64,000 nucleotides of DNA, from contig QVOM02000042.1 of NCBI GenBank assembly GCA_003586115.2, positions 40,142,204 through 40,206,203 on the forward strand, read 5' to 3'. The number at the start of each line of letters is the position of its first letter. The stretch's first letter is position 1. A program made the translations under genes and the position numbers. Below the pieces are notes generated by a model. That model saw only the letters and a list, made by a program, of their open reading frames with translations, did no database searches and was not told the origin of the DNA. This document shows positions 51,715 through 62,823 of the stretch, in pieces. The stretch is from Salvator merianae (Eukaryota > Chordata > Lepidosauria > Squamata > Teiidae).

Positions 51715-52319
51715 GGGGCTGTTTGCACTTAGTGAGTGGTACGTTTCAGGATGCACGCTAGAACGCAGGATCCGCACTTGCGAACAGCCCCAGCTGACCC
51801 AAAATCTACCAAAGTCCACCTGATGCTTACCTGAATCCAACCAGCTGTGGTCAACTAATTTGTAGTCTCCAACCTGACCTGCACGATCAGATGAGGATCA
51901 GGGAAGGTGCGTTTGCCCAATTTCTGGGTTCAAAATGGCGGTGGGGCGGGGCTGGTGGGACTGCGCAGGCACAGTCTGCCAGTTCGGACCCCAGTTTGGA
52001 CCTTGGGGTCTCGGTTCGGACCTTTGAACCTTTTCGGACACAGGTTCGAACACGAACCCTCTAGGTTTGAACACAGACCCTCTAGGTTCAAACACAGAAC
52101 CTCTGGGTTCGAGCACAGACCCTCTGGGTTCGAGCACAGACCCTCTGAGTTCGAACACAGCTACTGAACTAGTACTCTCCCATTTGCACTGCGTCCAGCG
52201 CTGGTTGGCTTGCGGAGTGTCCCAGCGCTGACAGGTGCGAAGACCTCTCTGTACCCAAACCCCACCGGCCCAAACCATTCTAGTTATACTGTTATACCAT
52301 TGTAAGTGCGAACAGGCCC
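51715..52319. mobile_element. GC-rich MITE with internal 21-bp minisatellite, member 2
   Basis: 605 bp, ends GGGGCTGTTTGCACTTA and (opposite strand) GGGCCTGTTCGCACTTA. After the left terminus comes GTGAGTGGTACGTTTC, parallel to GCGAGTGGAATGTTCC in member 1. The block AAATGGCGGTGGGGCGGGGC TGGTGGGACTGCGCAGGC lies at the same relative place, again followed by a minisatellite, and both share CTGGTTGGCTT near the right end. No coding capacity. Target duplication not clear. Confidence 0.8.
52042..52160. repeat. Minisatellite, 21-bp unit, ~5.7 copies
   Basis: Unit approximately GGTTCGAACACAGACCCTCT plus one base. Translated on the - strand it gives a seven-residue repeat (GSVLEPR / GSVFEPR), which explains the 205-codon open frame there without any gene. 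Confidence 0.92.
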
Positions 52320-52894
52320 TGTGATCCACAGCTTGACAGGGAGGAGCTATCCTGCTCCTGGTCAAGTGCATTCGCACCCACTTGTGGGTGCAAATGCATG
52401 GCTGCGTGGCACGGCTATGCCTGGGCAATCTTATGAGTGCCCCTGCGTGCTCCACAGCATTACTGGTCGCCATGGCAGCAGCAAAATGCTTCCTGGCCAC
52501 TGTCATGGTGAACATCGGGAGCAGAATACCAGCATTTGCAGTGTAAATGCTGGTATCCTGCTCATAGTCAAGTCAAGGGTCCTGTAGTGTGGATGATGTC
52601 TGCACTACAGGGTCAATTCCACCTCAAAATGGGATAATTATCCCATTCTAACATGGAAAGTGCAAAAACACCCTATGTCTTTCCTTTGCTAACTGGCATG
52701 CTCCAGCTAAGAACATGAAATACTATTTGGCTTTACTGAATGCTTTTCTACTCTGCTACATGGTGATTACTCTATTGAGACAATGGCCACATGGCTACAG
52801 CAGTTGCTGCGCATTCCATGAAGGCTGCAAATTACACCTTTCATGATGCATTAGCAGCGCTTTCCAGTGCTAGATGGTCAGTGACACCACGGTT

Positions 52895-53060
52895 TGTTTA
52901 TTTTATATATTTATTTAAAACATTTACATGGCACTGGATTAGTTTTATCAACGTCTCAGAGTATTTCAGGCTAGATAAAAATACTCCTAAAAACCTTTAA
53001 AAATACTCCTAAATAATAATAAAAACTTTAGCAAAGGTAAAAGGAGGCTTGAAATCAAGC
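52895..53060 (-). mobile_element. LINE 3' UTR fragment, L2-like
   Basis: TTTGTTTATTTTATATATTT ATTTAAAACATTTACATGGC followed by TCTCAGAGTATTTCAGGCTA and AATAATAATAAAA resembles the reversed 3' terminus of L2-type LINEs. Confidence 0.4.
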
Positions 53061-53402
53061 AACGAAGAAAAACCAGGTAGCAAAAAAAGGGAAGCCAATC
53101 AGCCTGGGGAGCTGGATCATAAGAAGATGCCTAAAATATGTTATTGTAGTGGCCTCATGAGTCTTGACAGGCCATCTGCAATGGTGGCTACTAGCAAATG
53201 GATAAGCCTGGGAACCCATACTGGTGCCACGAGTGTGTGGACAATTCAGGAGTGAAGCAGATAAGGAATACCTTGCTTTTTCATCCTCCTGCCCTGCCCT
53301 CATTTGTCACTGTGTAAGCACAGCCAGTGTTTCCTAAACTATGTTCCACAGGACACCAGTGTTACCTGAACAATTTGCAGTGGTATCCAGGCGTCTGCAA
53401 CC

Positions 53403-53424
53403 AACAACAACAACAACAACCAAC
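53403..53424. repeat. (CAA)n microsatellite, probable SINE/BovB tail
   Basis: CAACAACAACAACAACAACC preceded by CAGGCGTCTGCAACCAA; similar tails end the BovB-like piece at 44480 and the SINE at 63680. Confidence 0.7.
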
Positions 53425-53894
53425 TGGATGGCTTAAGTTAATTATTTTTCATTTGGAGCACAAACATAAAGCACAGCCTGCTACCCTGTCTCTGCTGGGA
53501 CAGAGATAGGGACAGGGACAGGCTTCCTTGAAATACTTGGTTCAGTATGTGCCTTATGCAAATCTGACTGTTAAGCATCCCTTCTGTAGGTGGATGGTCC
53601 TCACCTGAGCTGAACAGTTTGGAAAACTAATATTGGTGCAGTTGGGCCAAAGGGGAGAGACAAGTGGGGAGAGAAGGAAAGATGCATTCTTCTGCTGTAC
53701 TGCTGGAGAACCCTACTAACAAAGCAAACACAAACTTTTTTTGGGGGAAAAAAACACTATACATAAGAGTCGTATGCTACATTTTTGCCAATACATTATA
53801 TACAAATGAGCTGCATTATATACATATACTGTCTGTCTGCAGTCTTGAAAAGCTCCCACCCACCCCAATGTGTGTTACATAAGACTGAGGGCAG

Positions 53895-53978
53895 GGTCTC
53901 ATTTAAGATAAAATATTGTGAGCTGCTCTGGGAGTCTTTCTAAGCTGAAGAGCAGCAAACAAATAAAATAAATGAACT
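53895..53978 (+). mobile_element. LINE 3' terminus, sense orientation
   Basis: TGTGAGCTGCTCTGGGAGTC, TAAGCTGAAGAGCAGCAAAC and AAATAAAATAAATG match the usual LINE 3' terminal pattern of the L2/CR1 group (TGAGCYRCYCTGGG ... GGGCRGNAWAYAAAT). Only ~80 bp. Confidence 0.5.
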
Positions 53979-56900
53979 TTGTTCTAAACATATAATTTAT
54001 TGTTTCGTACTGTTTCCCAAGGAGACTATAGGTTGGAAGGAGGCAGAAGGAAAAGCAGAAATAATTTTTAAAATGTGTGTTTGCTTGAGGAAAGAAGATG
54101 CAATTGCCCCCAAATCAAAAAATATTATGATATCTTTCAAATACCAGCTGAATCTTTTGCCTGGAGATGTTCTAAAATCTAAAATGAGATTGTGCAGGAA
54201 TAAGTTGATTATGTTACAAATACATAATCACTGGATTATGTGACACTGGAAGTTTGATTCACAAGTTTCTTCCAGGAATCAAAAGCTTAAACTTTTTACA
54301 TCTGAGTTCACAAAGGGCCACTTGTTCGATGTTGTCAGGGAGATAAAGTGCTTTCCTAGACATGCCCTTGGACAGGAAGTGGCTTTATCTTTTAGCTTTC
54401 AAAAAAAGAAATGGCTGCAGTTCTCTTTTTGTTAACTGAGCCTTGCTGCATTGATACATGCCTGATGGGAATTTAAAAAGCATACTGTATCCTAGTTTTA
54501 ATCTTCAATAATTTTATTGACAAATGAGGCTGGAGTAAAAGGACACCCAAAACCTGGGTAGAAGATATTAAGAAAGAAGACTTTTTGGAAACCAGTAACC
54601 ACCAGCAAGACCCCAGGTTGCTTGAGACTTTGGGATGTATCTGTTTCATCTTATGTCACATGCAGTTAGGTTTCAGAGGAGGACGCTCTCATGATGAAAG
54701 CTAAACAAAAAGACCACTTTCCGCAAAAGCAAAAGACTTTGTACAAAGCACAAACTGAGCCTCCAGGTACAAATGATGCTTAACACCCACTATTCCTCTT
54801 CTAATAATGGAATGCAAGGGCAGAAGACAGAAGTCCAAACGATTACAACAGTGGGAATTCGAAATACAAGTGAGAACTGTTGTTAAGTGTATATACCTTT
54901 TCATCCTGTCTCTCTCTTCAAAATGAAGTACATCCTGTGGCCCATACTGCACTATTGTCACAGGGAAAAATTAGTGCCGTTCCATAGCGGAGAGCAATAG
55001 CTTCCTACACAAGACAAGTGTTTCCTCTGAAAGCGGGAAAACTTTCTGCTGACAAAGGCCAGATTGGCTGAACATTCCTTCAATGCAGTTATTCTAACAT
55101 ACCAGTCCCATAACTCACGTACATTACAGAAAAAGTGGAACAGAGCTAGCATACCAACTCCAATTTTTTTTAACTATGGAGACTTAAACTATGTCCACAT
55201 AAATACAGCCTGAAATAAAATTACATCAAGCCTGAAAACAGCCCAAAGACTCTACCTGACTCTAATAAATGAATGGAATTATTACTGTTTGCATTATCAT
55301 GAGCATCAGCATCCATGCTAGTACTGTTATCACTTTTAAGATTGTTGTGCAGAGTGATTAAAACATTCAGTAAAAAATACAGTCATACCTATTCAATATA
55401 AATTGTTTTTATATTGCACTACTGGGTCACGTTGGTAGGCTGGGTCTCCTCTTTGTAGGGTCACTGCATTGACAGACTAACATTACATTAGTAGACTGGA
55501 TCTCACTACTTGAATCATACCATTGGCTTCCCCAGTGCTTAGTTTTTCACAGGTGGCACACAGGCTTGTGCTATGGTGGTCATTTGCAAGAAGCAAACCA
55601 CAGACTCTTGCTTTCTTCCTGATTGGAGTCATAGACAACTCTCAGTCTTCAGCTGACAAGAAAACATTGCATCCCTGCCACAGTCGCAGTTATTCCTTCT
55701 CTCGCTACATGCTAACTTTTTCAAGTGTCTTGCCATTAGTTACATGTTACCAACTGTTTCTTTGCTGTAAGTTACCAGTAGACTAATTCACCCAACATTG
55801 AAATGTTTCTCTTGCTATTTGCTCTTATTTTTGCTCACTTGTTCTGTAATAAAATTATTTCCTGTGTGCCATTTAAATCTTGAGAAAGAAACTTTGTAAT
55901 AAGAACAGCAAACTATTTCCCCTCACTTGTGATCTGCTCCAATCTGTAACCAGTTAAACAAAACCAGTAATCCTGAAGATCCTGTGTGTATGTGGGGATA
56001 ATGCTAAACCCATGTTTAAGCTCCTGTAACAATGCTTCCATTTTGGAACAAGGAGGTGCTGTTTTCTGTGGGGGCTCTGTTCAGGGTGGAAAAAGTATCC
56101 TGCACAGAAGGCTTCTGTGGAACAGTAGGCACCTTCTTGAGACGACAAGGGCACCCAAGAAGAATAAGGGTAGACACAGCCAAAGTAAGTGGAATTGATT
56201 CTGCTTAAATATAAATAGAATTATTCTTTAAGCAGCATATATAGCAAGTAAATATGGATTTTTCAGTTTTACTATGGCTACACACAGAGTAAGAGAGGGT
56301 TGATTTTTGTACGTGGAGCTGTCTGTTCATGAATGAAAGCAGAATCTATAAAAGAGACTAGAGAAGCAATTTTAACCCATTCCTCTTTCTCTGAAGCTCC
56401 TAGAATCAGCACAAGCAGCCCTTTGGAGTTGCTTCTCAGGAGACTGTGTAGGAGAAAGGAAATACTTGTAATAACTGCTGACAGTCTGCTTCCTCCATTG
56501 CAAATGGAATCCCATTGTCCACAAGTCTGAATCAAACCTCAAATGTATTAGTTTTCAGGAGGGGGGACTTTATTTGGTCTCTTTTCTATACTCTTTAGCA
56601 ATGCCAGCTATGACTAAAGATTACAATCAAAAGAAATGAATTTTTCTAAACACTAGTTTATAATATACTTGTGGAAAGGACACTTAACAGTGGTTTCAGG
56701 TGTGGTTGTATATTTTTAACACAAGAAGCTGGCCATTGGGACAATTCTAAAGTAGTGCTAATTGCAACATCGCTCATGGGTATCAGTATTTATTCATAAA
56801 AGGCTATCCAACTTAATAGGCAAACTTAACTTACATGGGATCTGATAATCTTCAGGTAATTGATGCTAGAAAAGTGATTGATTGAATGAGTCTTGAAATT

Positions 56901-57297
56901 GAATAAGGTTCTTTCAAAATCCCTAAAGACAGTTTGAGGAGCATTGTCATTCTTTTCTATTAATTTTACTATCTTTCCTGTAAGGTTTAGTTACCATTAA
57001 TATGATTAATGACACAAGCATTAAAATAGTCAATTAAAAAAACGATATACATACAGATATAATTAACATTAAAAATGGAAACTAATCCTATTGTCTAAAA
57101 GGTCTCACCAACTTCTGAGTTAACAGGATAATCACTGTGCTCTCATTTAATGCATTATTCCTTGCTGGTCAAGAAAGTGAACAAAAAATGGAAGTGAGTT
57201 TATCTTCAAGGGTGTGGAACCTGCAGTGTTCCATGTGCTATTTTAACACCCTTTATTCTTTATCGTTAGTCATAGTGCCAGTGGTTTATGGTACATA
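53979..57297. other. Intron stretch, nothing recognised
   Basis: About 3.3 kb without an assignable gene or element. The frames at 54701-54961 (-) and 55954-56154 (-) are of chance type. Confidence 0.4.
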
Positions 57298-57400
57298 TAC
57301 AAAGAGGACCCTTGCTGGATCAGGCTATTTCCCATCTAGTCCAGCATCCTGTCTCACAGTAGCCCACCTGTTACTTCTGGGCATCAGAAGACTTCTGGTA
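57298..57400 (-). mobile_element. CR1-type LINE 3' end, short
   Basis: ACAAAGAGGACCCTTGCTGG ATCAGGC then CATCTAGTCCAGCATCCTGT CTCACAGTAGCCCACC match the left end of the copy at 25503. Only ~100 bp remain. Confidence 0.8.
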
Positions 57401-57511
57401 TTTGCATATAGACAAAGCTCAGTCCTGTAAAACCATGTGAATTCTTAGACTGCCCCTTGCATCTTTCTGCTTTTATATTATTGACTAGTTTCCCACTCAA
57501 CTTAGGACTAT

Positions 57512-57708
57512 TTGGGGGTGGGGGGGTTGGGTCCCATCGAGTCATGGCCAACTCATGTTAACTGCATGCCTCCCCATGCAGTTTTCTTTACAGAGATACA
57601 GAAGTGGTTTGTCATTCCCTGCTTCTGGGGAGAGGCTGGAGATCGAAATGACGACTTTCTGCTTTCTAGGTAGTTTGCGTTACTGCTGAGCTACAGACGC
57701 TCAAATGA
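57512..57708 (-). mobile_element. tRNA-derived SINE, copy 3
   Basis: Read on the - strand it has the A box TAGCTCAGCAGTAA, the B box ATTTCGATCTCC, the body GACAAACCACTTCTGTATCT and the 3' module GTTGGCCATGACTCGATGGG, collinear with copies at 7577 and 27735. This is the best preserved copy. Confidence 0.82.
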
Positions 57709-59735
57709 TAGTGGAGTTCAAAAACATTTGAGTGGCCACGTGGTCCCCAAAATTGTTGGGCGAGACAGAATTGGCTGTGTAACTTCCATTAGCATCAATG
57801 AGATTTGTACGCTTTCACTGGGTGTTGACAAATATTTTTAAATACAGTTTTTACATAAAGCACTGTGCTCATACCATATGACCTCACACAGTTTTGGCAA
57901 TAATGGTAGGATACATTTAGTGCCAGAATTAATTGGCTTGAATCCTTTCTCCCGTGAGTGATGCGTCTGTTTAAGCTACATGGTCATAAGACCATGATTT
58001 ATGTTTTGAAAGGTCTATGTGGGTGCTGTATTCAAGTCCACCTTATGTAACGCTGTTGAGAAAAGGGGGTGTGGAAAGAGGGAGAGAGCAACTTTATTCT
58101 CTGGTGTGAGTTGCAAATTGACTTTGCATTTTAGCAGGCTTTCCCAGAGTAGCCTTTCTGCAACTGTTACTTAACACAAGTCCTTTTGCATTTCATTATG
58201 TCGTGTCCTGAATAGGGCACACTTCCAAAAATCAGTCTGCTTGTGGCTCTGTTGAACTGTGATGCTTTTTCAGCATGTTTTTCAAGACTTGATTACGAAT
58301 GGTTGGTTTGGGTTGGGGGTTGGTCACTGAGTCAGCCCTTTGGCAGGCACATGTGCAGAGAGTTGCTGCTGTTCAGTAAATGTATCTGATATGTGTTTGG
58401 ACAACAAGAGCCATGACAATGAATGGGAAAGTGCATTTGCACACGGGATTTGATCCTTTGTGGCGGTGCTCTGTTGTCTTGGAGCTTGTAATTTTTGAAC
58501 TTACTTTTATGCTAGAGTAGGTCTTGTCCAGGATTTTGTTGGCTCCCAGGAGGGAGGGAGAGAGGGAGAAAGTTTGTGTGCCTTTAGATTAGAATTATTT
58601 TAAGTAATAATTAACACTTCAGCTAGTTGAGCTAATAGCTTCATTGAAAAGTGTGTGAGAACAATTAGCAAATACTGTTTTAAGCAAGTCAGGATTTAAA
58701 AGTAAAATGTGCCTAATGGAGGTGTAAGTGGCTTAAGATTCTTGGCAAAAAGGTTGGGTATTCGCACCAGTAGCATTTCTCTGTATGTTTGCAGATTATT
58801 GTAGGATGCAAGGGCTAGCAGTGCAGTTCTAAGGCTCCATCCATATGTGGGAAGTGGGGTGACATTGGGGCAACCACAGGATGTTTCTGTCACATGCAGT
58901 CACTCACATTGTCCCCTGAATCAGCTACAGGAATCCAAGAAAGCTCCCTTTCGGCAAGGCAGCATAAAGAATGCCAAGGATGCCTTTACAGTATTGCCCG
59001 CTATGGGGATCGTGTGTGCTGCCGCCAAGTGCCTCTTTCTGAGGGTAGACTTACCTGTCATAGGTAAGGAGAGGGAGAGGTAGAACAGCAGAGGGAACCA
59101 AGTGGAACGGTTTTTTCCTGCCCCATTCAGGTTTGCTGGGAGCCAAGGCAAGATATAGGAACCACAGTTTTGCCACAGTTTTGTTCGGCATGTGGCCAGC
59201 CAGCTATTTAAGCATCACAAGGCCAAGGAAGTGGTCTTGAGTATGCCCCATTAGAGGCTTGGTTGAGGAGTTGGGTACTGCCTGTTAGGGTCTGTTTGGG
59301 GTGGTTTGGGGAGATGGTGGTTTAGCTGTGTTTTAAAATGGTTAGCCCTGTTTCCATTGTAATCAAACTGGGGGCAGTGGGTGACAGAGAATAGCAGTTC
59401 AGAGAAGGAGTATGAAACTTGACTGAGGCTATCACTCAGTCATCAGAATGCAGGAATGTCTATTACCTTTCCAACTGGCTTGGTGGTGCTGTTGCTGAAT
59501 GACAGATTAGTCCAAAATAAATCAATCACTTCATCCATGACTTGATTGTGGATGAAAGGGGTGACCTGGTGAGTGAGTTGGGAGATCTGGCTGTTACTTT
59601 CATCTGTCCTCCAGGATACCTAATGCACCACCATTCTGTGTTTGTGGGTGGGGTGAGGAAGTCGCCATACTCCAAAAAGAATCTGACTCCTTCACTGGGT
59701 GCTTGCTTTATAACAGATTGTCCCTGGTGTTAAGC
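57709..59735. other. Intron stretch, unclassified
   Basis: No gene. 58830-59310 is moderately GC-rich and could be an old repeat, but no termini or duplications were found. Confidence 0.35.
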
Positions 59736-61316
59736 CAGAGACACAGAAGAGCTTCTTATTTGTCACCAGTCCTCACAGCTCTGAGGTGGAACTACAAGAA
59801 GGACCTTCCCTTCTGATCTTAACACCTAGGCAGGCCTATGTGAGGAGCCACTCCTTCAGATATTCAGGAACTAAGTCATTTATGGCTTTAAGTATCAACA
59901 ACTATCAGACTCAATGGTGCAGATCCTTCAAGGCCTGTTTGATGTACATCTGCCAGAAATTCTCATCAGCAGAGTTCCTGCAATCTGCAGTAGCTGCACC
60001 TTCCAGGCTATCTTCAAGGGTAGTCCCATGTAGAGTTCATTGCAGTAGTCTAGTCTAGAGGTTACCAGAGCTTGGATCATGGTGGTCCAGTTGTCTCTAT
60101 TCAGGAAAGACCAGAGCATGCCAATCAGTCAGAGACAGAGGTAAAGATTTCTGATAACCACTGTCAGCTGAGCTTCAAACGACAGTAATGAATCCAGAAG
60201 CACCCTCAGATAACACACGCTTTCTTTCTAGGGCAAAGTGACCTCATCCAGAAATGGGTGCCCCCTAACATTTTGAGCTCTGCCTTGATTGGAAGCAGCT
60301 TCAATTTATTAGTCCACATTCAGCCAATTACTGCTTCCAGGCAGCAACTGAGACTTCAGCCACCTCCCTTGACTCTGAATAAATGGAGAGATGGAACTGG
60401 GTGTCAGCCACATAATGATGGCACTTCACTGCAAATCTCCTGGTGATTTTTCCCAGTGGCTTCACATACATGCTGAACAGCACAGGAGACAGAAACAACC
60501 CCTGAGAAACTCCACGTTAGAATTCTTAAGGGGTTGAACAAAAGCTCCCATTGCTTCTCTCTGAGTCTACCTCAGAGATAGAAAGAACTGTAGAACAGTG
60601 TCTTCGAGTCCCAGCCGCTGAAGTGGCTTCAACAACAGACCATGGTTAGTGGTATCAAAAGCCACTGAGAGATCAATGAGAACCAATACGGTTGCTTTCC
60701 TCCTGTTTCTGTCCTGATAAAGGCATCCAAGGCAGTCTCAGTGCCATATCCCCACCTGGAGCCTGATGGAAACTCTCCTGCTTATTTGTGCGCAGCTCCC
60801 TGCTATACTAGGGTATCTTACAAGCTCTGCAGAATCTCCAAGGGACCTAGGAACAATTGTGTCAAGAGTTCTATTAACCTCACAATTCCAAAATGAGATC
60901 AGAGGCTCAAAAGGAGCACCAGTCATGTCATCTGTAAACTTCCCCAGAGCCATCAGGAATCCATCAGATTCCATTAAGTATCTGAGCGCAGGCCATTACA
61001 GTGAGGAACAGACAGCATAACTGCAAACTTCACCAAAAAATGATCCATCCAAGACAATAGACTCACTACAAATCCAATGAACAACAGATTATCAACCTCC
61101 TACTTTGTAGTAAAGATCAGGTTGAGAGTATGTCCTGCATCATGCGTTGGGCACATGCTGAGACAGCCCCATGGTTGTCCCAGAGACCATGAAGTCCTGA
61201 GCTGGTCCACTAGAGGTAACTTCAGCATAGAAACTTGAAGTTTCCCTAACAGCAATACGTAGGGGACCTCCAACATCACATCTGAGACAGCCTCTACCTA
61301 TTGGACAGTGAGGTGA
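59736..61316 (-). mobile_element. L2-clade LINE, ORF2 from endonuclease linker to 3' region, antisense
   Basis: On the - strand: linker MESDGFLMALGKFTDD (about 60970) and further RT/post-RT text, ending in ALVTSRLDYCNELYMGLPLK (about 60050). The + strand order TTCAGATATTCAGGAACTAA, TGGTGCAGATCC, TCTAGTCTAGAGGTTACCAG parallels 49195-49440. The last ~200 bp of the 3' UTR are missing at the left edge. Broken by stops. Confidence 0.82.
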
Positions 61317-61467
61317 ACAGTATACTAAGAGGAACCCCGTTTTCTATGACCATCCCTACACTTTGCAACAGCTTCCTAGTGGAGTTACACCAGATGCCAA
61401 CATTATATGGTTCTTGAAGCCTGTTTAAAACATACCACTTCACCCAGGCTTTTTATGCTTAGTTTTC
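61151..61467. repeat. Inverted duplication, left (source) arm
   Basis: This 317-bp segment spans the L2/L2 junction near 61316. Its reverse complement recurs at 62424-62739 with three substitutions and one 1-base indel by my count. L2 similarity continues past both edges here, so this is the source arm. Confidence 0.9.
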
Positions 61468-61602
61468 TTTGAGTGTAGGCCTGCTAAGGTAGAAGGCTTG
61501 TATTTTAAGGATGTTTTATTCAGTTTTTACAAGTTCGTTGTTTTAATGGAATATTGTGACCTACCCTGGAACTTTCTGACGAAGGGCAGAGTGCAAATTC
61601 TC
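61317..61602 (+). mobile_element. L2-clade LINE 3' UTR, sense, meeting the antisense L2 head to head
   Basis: CACTTTGCAACAGCTTCCTA, CACTTCACCCAGGCTTTTTA, TGTGACCTACCCTGGAACTT and CGAAGGGCAGAGTGCAAAT run in the sense order of an L2 3' UTR and end at the usual terminus. It starts where the antisense L2 stops. Its 5' edge corresponds to about the position at which the antisense copy is truncated, so an inversion within one insertion is possible. Confidence 0.7.
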
Positions 61603-62408
61603 ACCTTCGCCTTGTCTGCGAAAAGGGCTGAGCTTGTGAGATAGCTGTTCTTACAAACTTGGTCCTCATTGATGAGTTTGTAGCATATGAACTTGATTTG
61701 TGCACATCTCTACTGTGCAGCGACACCCCAGTGACAGTCTGGTGCAACAGACTCTGGAGAGGAGCTGTCCCTTCAGTGCCAGTTTACTGGCATTTCCACC
61801 TGAACACAGCGCTGCTTCCTCTATGATTCCAGTCTGCCCCTGTTTTTGGCATCACTAAAGTTCACAGGGATGAGATCTCTGTAAATCTTGTACAAACTGC
61901 TCTCCCTAGTGCAGAACCTGCACAAATCTTCTGGTGAAAGAGATCTGACTGAGATCTGCATAACCCTGACCCATCCAGCATGACAAATAGAATATTGGGA
62001 ATGTTTTATAAATCATAGTTCCCAAAGTTTATTCCTTGGGGTTGATATGCAAATTTCAGTGGAGGCAAGCAAGTCAGTTCTAGTTCCTGTTAACTAATTA
62101 CAACAGAGCATAAAGACAAAGTTGGGAAGAGGGAGATCAGGTACTTATTTTGGCTCTACTCATGGATTGCATATGTTTAAAATTCCAGCAGTTAAGCAAC
62201 TGACAGAAATCACTGCACTGGGCTCCCTCTGGTTATTGGACAGGATATGAAAACCATAAATAAATTAGAGTACTTTAGTACTGTTGGATGAGGAAAAGGG
62301 TTATTGAGAAACCTGCTGCTGAGTGGGAGCAAAGAAATGATAAAACAGGGCTACAAAGGTCTTTACTATGATGAATATCACTTCTGTGATTCCATATATT
62401 ATTTTTAC
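61603..62408. other. Spacer between the inverted arms, nothing recognised
   Basis: About 800 bp of ordinary AT-rich intron with no assigned element. Confidence 0.45.
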
Positions 62409-62423
62409 ATATTTATGACATAT

Positions 62424-62751
62424 GAAAACTAAGCATAAAAAGCCTGGGTGAAGTGGTATGTTTTAAACAGGCTTCAAGAACCATATAATGTTGGCATCTG
62501 GTGTAACTCCACTAGGAAGCTGTTGCAAAGTGTAGGGATGGTCATAGAAAACGGGGTTCCTCTTAGTGTACTGTTCACCTCACTGTCCAATAGGTAGAGG
62601 CTGTCTCAGATGTGATGTTGGAGGTCCCCTACGTACTGCTGTTAGGGGACTTCAAGTTTCTATGCTGAAGTTACCTCTAGTGGACCAGCTCAGGACTTCA
62701 TGGTCTCTGGGACAACCATGGGGCTGTCTCAGCATGTGCATAAATTTATAA
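62424..62751. repeat. Inverted duplication, right (inserted) arm with 15-bp flanking duplication
   Basis: Positions 62424-62739 are the reverse complement of 61151-61467, followed by 12 bases of A/T (ATAAATTTATAA). ATATTTATGACATAT flanks the whole segment at 62409-62423 and 62752-62766. L2 similarity stops at both edges, so this arm is the inserted copy. Confidence 0.88.
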
Positions 62752-62823
62752 ATATTTATGACATATTTATTTATAAATCACAACAATCTGCTATCTGCTG
62801 TACTTTCTCAGACTCTCCAACAA

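Larger units (their letters stand above)
51577..52673. mobile_element. Outer MITE with GGGCCTTTTTGTACTTT termini, split by a second MITE
   Basis: Ends GGGCCTTTTTGTACTTT and (opposite strand) GGGTGTTTTTGCACTTT, flanked by TGT and TAT. After removing the inner element (51715-52319) about 490 bp remain. The right part has strong hairpins: 52367-52381 with 52384-52398, 52519-52537 with 52545-52563 (one mismatch in 19), and 52581-52589 with 52603-52611. The left part has 51662-51669 with 51675-51682. Confidence 0.68.

Noticed and set aside
51898..52515. 205-codon - strand open frame with seven-residue repeats
   Set aside because: The repeats are the 21-bp minisatellite inside the MITE. The frame crosses the MITE boundary and has no recognisable domain.
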